This document shows positions 5,787-8,078 of a stretch of DNA of 8,078 bases, piece by piece. The stretch is from UBA4661 sp002405405 (GTDB taxonomy: Bacteria > Bacteroidota > Ignavibacteria > Kapaibacteriales > UBA4661): NCBI GenBank assembly GCA_036847245.1, contig DAIUAL010000153.1, forward strand, positions 1-8,078, given 5' to 3'. The notes below the pieces were generated by a model that saw only the letters and a program-made list of their open reading frames with translations, was not told the origin of the DNA and searched no databases. The position numbers were made by a program, and so were the translations under genes. How positions within the stretch are numbered: position 1 is the stretch's first letter; every line of letters starts with the position of its first letter.

Positions 5787-6596
5787 TCAGATTTTTCGCG
5801 TCCAAGGCAGTGCATTCCAATCAACATGGGTAACGGCTTCACACAATGCAGTCAGATAGCGCATATCCTGTTCTTCATATTCTGAGTGTGCATGCGTATA
5901 TCCAACACTGACATTGATACATTCTTCAATGATATTCCGGAAGGAGTAACTATCTGTGAACAGACCATGTGGTGAGGGCTTCAAGTGAATGGAGCTATGA
6001 GCATGCTTCAAAGCATTACACAATGCCTCAGCATAGTCATCAGAAGCACAACGCTCCTCTCGCTGATGCGTAATCAATTCAGATGTACCCTTTCTGTCAA
6101 AACAGACAACAGCACGCAATGCTTGTTTATAGGGTTCCATTGCAGGATGTCCTGCAAAGATGTTCTTCCAATTATGCGCCGCATAGGTACTACCGATACG
6201 TCCGACTTCCTCACCGACAAAAAAGTAATACAATCCCGGCTTGCGATGCAACATGAGATTCATTAACACCAAAACACCGGCTTTATCATCGGCTCCTAAA
6301 ATGGTGTTTCCATCAGTCCGAACAATATGATCACGAATCACATGACGAACAGGTTCATATGTCACACCAACATCATCCAAATGCGCCGCAAACATGGTGG
6401 TACACTCCTGCGGCTCACCAATCGCCACATAATAGTTGTCATAAGGGTCTTTGCGTAAAGTATCTTCAAAACCAAACCGTTTCAACTCTTTTTCAAGAAC
6501 CTCTTTCGCCACTTCCTCATACTGAGGATGAGGATACGTGAACTGAGTCAATGTTTTGAATACTTCTGTTTGGGCTTGGATTGTAAAGGGTATCAT
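5787..6596 (-). CDS. Zinc-dependent M20/M28/M42-type peptidase
   Basis: A 269-residue cytoplasmic metallohydrolase started at the ATG at 6596, which has GGGAG 5 nt upstream; a TTG at 6608 is also in frame. Ligand motifs appear in the expected order: AAHLDD (His72, Asp74), GADDKAG (Asp103, likely bridging ligand), GEEVG (Glu129 catalytic base, Glu130 ligand), CFDRKG (Asp167) and YTHAHSEYE (His235 or His237). These define a co-catalytic two-zinc exopeptidase or amide hydrolase; substrate cannot be told from sequence. The protein is shorter than typical M20 or M42 enzymes (about 350 residues) and seems to lack an inserted dimerisation/lid domain, more like compact M28-type folds. No signal peptide is visible. 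The gene is convergent with the WYL regulator (288-bp gap) and flanked on both sides by copies of a 35-bp repeat. Confidence 0.85.
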   Translation of the reverse strand: MIPFTIQAQTEVFKTLTQFTYPHPQYEEVAKEVLEKELKRFGFEDTLRKDPYDNYYVAIGEPQECTTMFAAHLDDVGVTYEPVRHVIRDHIVRTDGNTILGADDKAGVLVLMNLMLHRKPGLYYFFVGEEVGRIGSTYAAHNWKNIFAGHPAMEPYKQALRAVVCFDRKGTSELITHQREERCASDDYAEALCNALKHAHSSIHLKPSPHGLFTDSYSFRNIIEECINVSVGYTHAHSEYEEQDMRYLTALCEAVTHVDWNALPWTRKI

Positions 6597-6601
6597 GGTA
6601 T

Positions 6602-6606
6602 CTCCC
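6602..6606 (-). promoter_or_regulatory. Ribosome binding site that sets the peptidase start at 6596
   Basis: GGGAG on the minus strand, 5 nt before the ATG at 6596. The in-frame TTG at 6608 overlaps this motif, so the ATG is preferred. Confidence 0.6.
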
Positions 6607-6788
6607 AAAAATCGAAATGATCGTCAAAGACAATCGAAAAAGAAAAGAATAACAACGAGCAACTGTATAAGGAAATCAACAACTGCCAACTTCAACACAA
6701 TAACCGAACCTTTCCAAGACTGCCACCCAAAGCTGTGGCAATCAGCATGACGGCATCAGATAAATGGACAAACAAGAGAAAAGAAATT

Positions 6789-6823
6789 TACGGGTGTCAT
6801 GCGAAAAATAATAGCGTGTCAAA
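6789..6823 (+). repeat. 35-bp dispersed repeat, copy 2
   Basis: Begins TACGGGTGTCATGCG and ends GTGTCAAA; 31 of 35 positions equal copy 3 with no gaps. After it, CCACACCAA at 6837-6845 is also found after copy 3 at a similar distance (47 versus 54 nt from the ACGGG), so the similarity may extend to about 55-65 bp. The internal hairpin of copy 1 is not preserved here. Confidence 0.75.
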
Positions 6824-6954
6824 TATATATTTTTCTCCACACCAATATAAGCCACATCGTAACGGGCAACCGGAGCCAATACAGACGCTTTCAATAAAAA
6901 ATCAATGAGCAACCAACAAAGAATAGATTTAAGGCGGTTAAGCAAATGCAAAAA

Positions 6955-6989
6955 TACGGGTGTCATGCGAAGAATAATTGCGCATCAAA
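6955..6989 (+). repeat. 35-bp dispersed repeat, copy 3
   Basis: Begins TACGGGTGTCATGCGAAG and ends GCATCAAA, in the same orientation as copies 1 and 2 and 166 bp after copy 2. ATGCG at 6965-6969 can pair with CGCAT at 6981-6985. CCACACCAA follows at 7010-7018, as after copy 2. Confidence 0.75.
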
Positions 6990-7122
6990 ATATTCTTGAA
7001 AATACATTACCACACCAAGAAAAAGAACAATAAAGGTGAACGAGACAACACAGAGATTAAACAAATCAAACAACTCAACGAAGAAGCACAACACCAACAC
7101 GAAAAAGAAGATGGCACATCAA

Positions 7123-7143
7123 TGTGTATAAGATTAATACACA
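7123..7143. repeat. 21-bp palindrome TGTGTAT-N7-ATACACA
   Basis: Perfect 7-bp half-sites at 7123-7129 and 7137-7143 around a 7-bp spacer. The size and symmetry suit a dimeric repressor operator. It lies 11 bp before the Met codon of the possible HTH remnant at 7155. Confidence 0.4.
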
Positions 7144-7154
7144 AAATCAAATTC

Positions 7155-7229
7155 ATGCCAAATTTTATATCGGTCACTTCGTGGATCGAGATCGCTCAAA
7201 AACTGTCTATTGCTCTTGATTATTTGGTC
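7155..7229 (+). pseudogene. Possible remnant of an XRE/Cro-type HTH gene
   Basis: Within an open frame spanning 6978-7313, the stretch ISVTSWIEIAQKLSIALDYL resembles the last helices of HTH_3/XRE domains, where the usual pattern is P(S/T)..tl.kIA.aL.vslDyLv. The first helices of such a domain are not found upstream; the preceding codons are Lys/Asn/Gln-rich and unrelated. The C-terminal part is also not family-like. It is therefore at most a fragment; chance similarity is possible. Confidence 0.3.
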
Positions 7230-7417
7230 TATTTACTGCCATTTATTGTAATTCCGGTCGACACTGCTCGATTATCAGACAGACACTTGTATGAAAAAAG
7301 TCTTTTCATCTGACACAACTTCATTCAACGGATGACTCGGTACTAGAAGTTTAACGATGCCTTTTGTGCAGAAGAATACTAATAAGAATTTAGTAAAATG
7401 GAAATGCACCTTCTGTG

Positions 7418-7455
7418 GTATTTATGAGGTATGTATGAGGTATTTATGAGGTATT
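7418..7455. repeat. 11-bp tandem repeat, about 3.5 copies
   Basis: GTATTTATGAG at 7418-7428, GTATGTATGAG at 7429-7439, GTATTTATGAG at 7440-7450, then GTATT. One substitution separates unit 2 from the others. The 11-bp period is about one helical turn, so the copies face the same side of the DNA. Confidence 0.75.
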
Positions 7456-7732
7456 CGACAAATATTGGTAAGGCATACAAGCCAACATTCTTCTTTTCCT
7501 TAGAAAATCACAGCTCATGCGAACCTCAACGAAAAAGTTGCAGACAGAGTCTTTCCGTCATTGAGAAAGATGTCATGGCAAATACCTCTACATTAGAAAC
7601 TAAATGATTGGTTTTGAGCGTGAGCATTGCTTTGTGTGATAGCATGCTCCGATGTGTTGTCCTGTGTCAAACTTCTGAGTGAGTCCATTCGATAATTTGT
7701 CATAGACAACACCCTGCAGAAAACATCTATAC

Positions 7733-7772
7733 ACATCAATAATCTTTTCAAAACATCAATAATCTTTTCAAA
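7733..7772. repeat. 20-bp perfect tandem duplication
   Basis: ACATCAATAATCTTTTCAAA at 7733-7752 is repeated exactly at 7753-7772. Being perfect, it is probably recent. As 20 is not a multiple of three, it shifts any reading frame that crosses it. Confidence 0.85.
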
Positions 7773-7782
7773 ATTAACCCGA

Positions 7783-7820
7783 AGCTGTCCACTGTTTATG
7801 GACAGCTCTTTTATTCTTCT
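7783..7820 (+). terminator. Rho-independent terminator-like hairpin
   Basis: AGCTGTCCA at 7783-7791 pairs perfectly with TGGACAGCT at 7799-7807 around a 7-nt loop, followed on the plus strand by CTTTTATTCTTCT. The tail favours plus-strand termination, but no plus-strand gene is seen upstream. It also lies 56 nt beyond the stop of the minus-strand gene at 7863, with a poorer tail (TCGGGTTAATTTTG) in that direction, so it may serve that gene. Confidence 0.55.
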
Positions 7821-7862
7821 CTCTACCACCGCCACTCTTTGGCATGTATCTATTGAATAACA

Positions 7863-8078
7863 TCACTCGAGCAGTCGGCTCTCCAGTTCTTCATTGACAC
7901 CATCTAACTCAAGGATTTCATCGTTCTTTGCCAATTTGCCCTGAACAATAGCATCCAAGGAACCATGCATGTTGGCAGATCGTTGGCGAATAACCTCGAT
8001 GAGTTTTTGCCGTTTACTCCATGATTTTTCCATGACTGTGCGTTCTTTGTTCAAATCGTCCAACATGGTACTATAGCT
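7863..8078 (-). CDS. C-terminal end of a DUF2130-type protein
   Basis: The frame is open from the window edge to a TGA at 7863-7865, showing the last 71 residues; the N-terminal part is outside. The pattern of a charged helix (LNKERTVMEKSWSKRQKLIE), then NMHGSLDAI, then an acidic Leu-rich end resembles the end of DUF2130 proteins, where the usual form is EK..m...W.kRE.qie, a (G)M(Y)G.LqgI motif and a closing ...Lel. Those proteins are mostly coiled coil with a C-terminal conserved domain of unknown function. The visible part is polar and helical. The Met at 8066 is an internal residue rather than the start, since codons before it fit the same helix. Confidence 0.65.
   Translation of the reverse strand, partial: SYSTMLDDLNKERTVMEKSWSKRQKLIEVIRQRSANMHGSLDAIVQGKLAKNDEILELDGVNEELESRLLE

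Larger units (their letters stand above)
6597..7862. other. Gene-poor, AT-rich intergenic stretch
   Basis: About 1.27 kb between the peptidase gene and the DUF2130-type gene without a convincing complete gene. It contains two copies of the 35-bp repeat, a 21-bp palindrome, an 11-bp tandem repeat, a 20-bp tandem duplication, a terminator-like hairpin and a possible HTH gene remnant. Frames here are short and of unusual composition. The content suggests an accessory or decaying region. Confidence 0.6.

Noticed and set aside
6742..6966. Minus-strand 74-codon frame with a hydrophobic N-terminus
   Set aside because: Its start codon lies inside repeat copy 3 and it also crosses copy 2; no clear ribosome site and no recognisable family. 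Probably not a gene.
5724..6989. CRISPR array made from the 35-bp repeats
   Set aside because: Only three copies, with gaps of about 1030 and 131 bp, one interval containing a gene, and substitutions between copies; no regular spacers or cas genes.
7593..7835. Minus-strand 80-codon frame starting with GTG
   Set aside because: It crosses the terminator-like hairpin and the 20-bp duplication, has no ribosome site, and no recognisable protein pattern.
1..8078. tRNA or rRNA genes
   Set aside because: I saw no cloverleaf with a TTC-containing T arm and no conserved rRNA segment on either strand.

Overview
The window is bacterial. Genes are compact, and most starts carry a purine-rich Shine-Dalgarno sequence (AAGGAG, GGAG, GAAGG, GGGAG). 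Two proteins have classical lipoprotein signal peptides. Base composition is moderate to AT-rich. Nothing fixes the phylum: the lipoproteins and protein families would suit a Bacteroidota/Chlorobiota-type genome, but that is a weak inference.

Layout. (1) Positions 1-1550, minus strand: a partial exported protein of unknown function (1-347) and two tandem, apparently paralogous small lipoproteins (507-977 and 1068-1550). (2) Positions 1551-2038 hold no confident gene but a dense set of structures: a degenerate 12-bp CATG-phased tandem repeat, a 14-pair hairpin, two tiny candidate ORFs and a 14-bp tandem duplication. (3) Positions 2039-5498: a divergent pair. On the minus strand is a 710-residue protein with a novel-looking N-terminal half, a DUF4116-like helical repeat region and a C-terminal YspA/YpsA-like SLOG domain. 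On the plus strand is a wHTH-WYL-WCX regulator, probably with a leaderless transcript. (4) Positions 5787-6596, minus strand: a zinc-dependent M20/M28/M42-type peptidase, convergent with the regulator gene. (5) Positions 6597-7862: a gene-poor stretch with two of the three copies of a 35-bp dispersed repeat, short tandem repeats and a possible HTH gene remnant. (6) Positions 7863-8078, minus strand: the C-terminal end of a DUF2130-type protein that runs off the window.

The most interesting unit is the divergent pair. WYL-domain regulators of the BrxR/CapW/PafC type often control phage-defence or stress loci, and SLOG domains have been proposed as sensors or processors of nucleotide-derived signals in conflict systems. 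A WYL repressor facing a large DUF4116-SLOG protein across about 235 bp therefore looks like a self-contained regulator/effector module. Its role is inferred from domain content and layout only.

The shorter signals worth attention are the hairpin and CATG array upstream of the lipoprotein genes, the A9-G-A6 tract at the domain boundary of the regulator, and the three-copy intergenic repeat around the peptidase gene.
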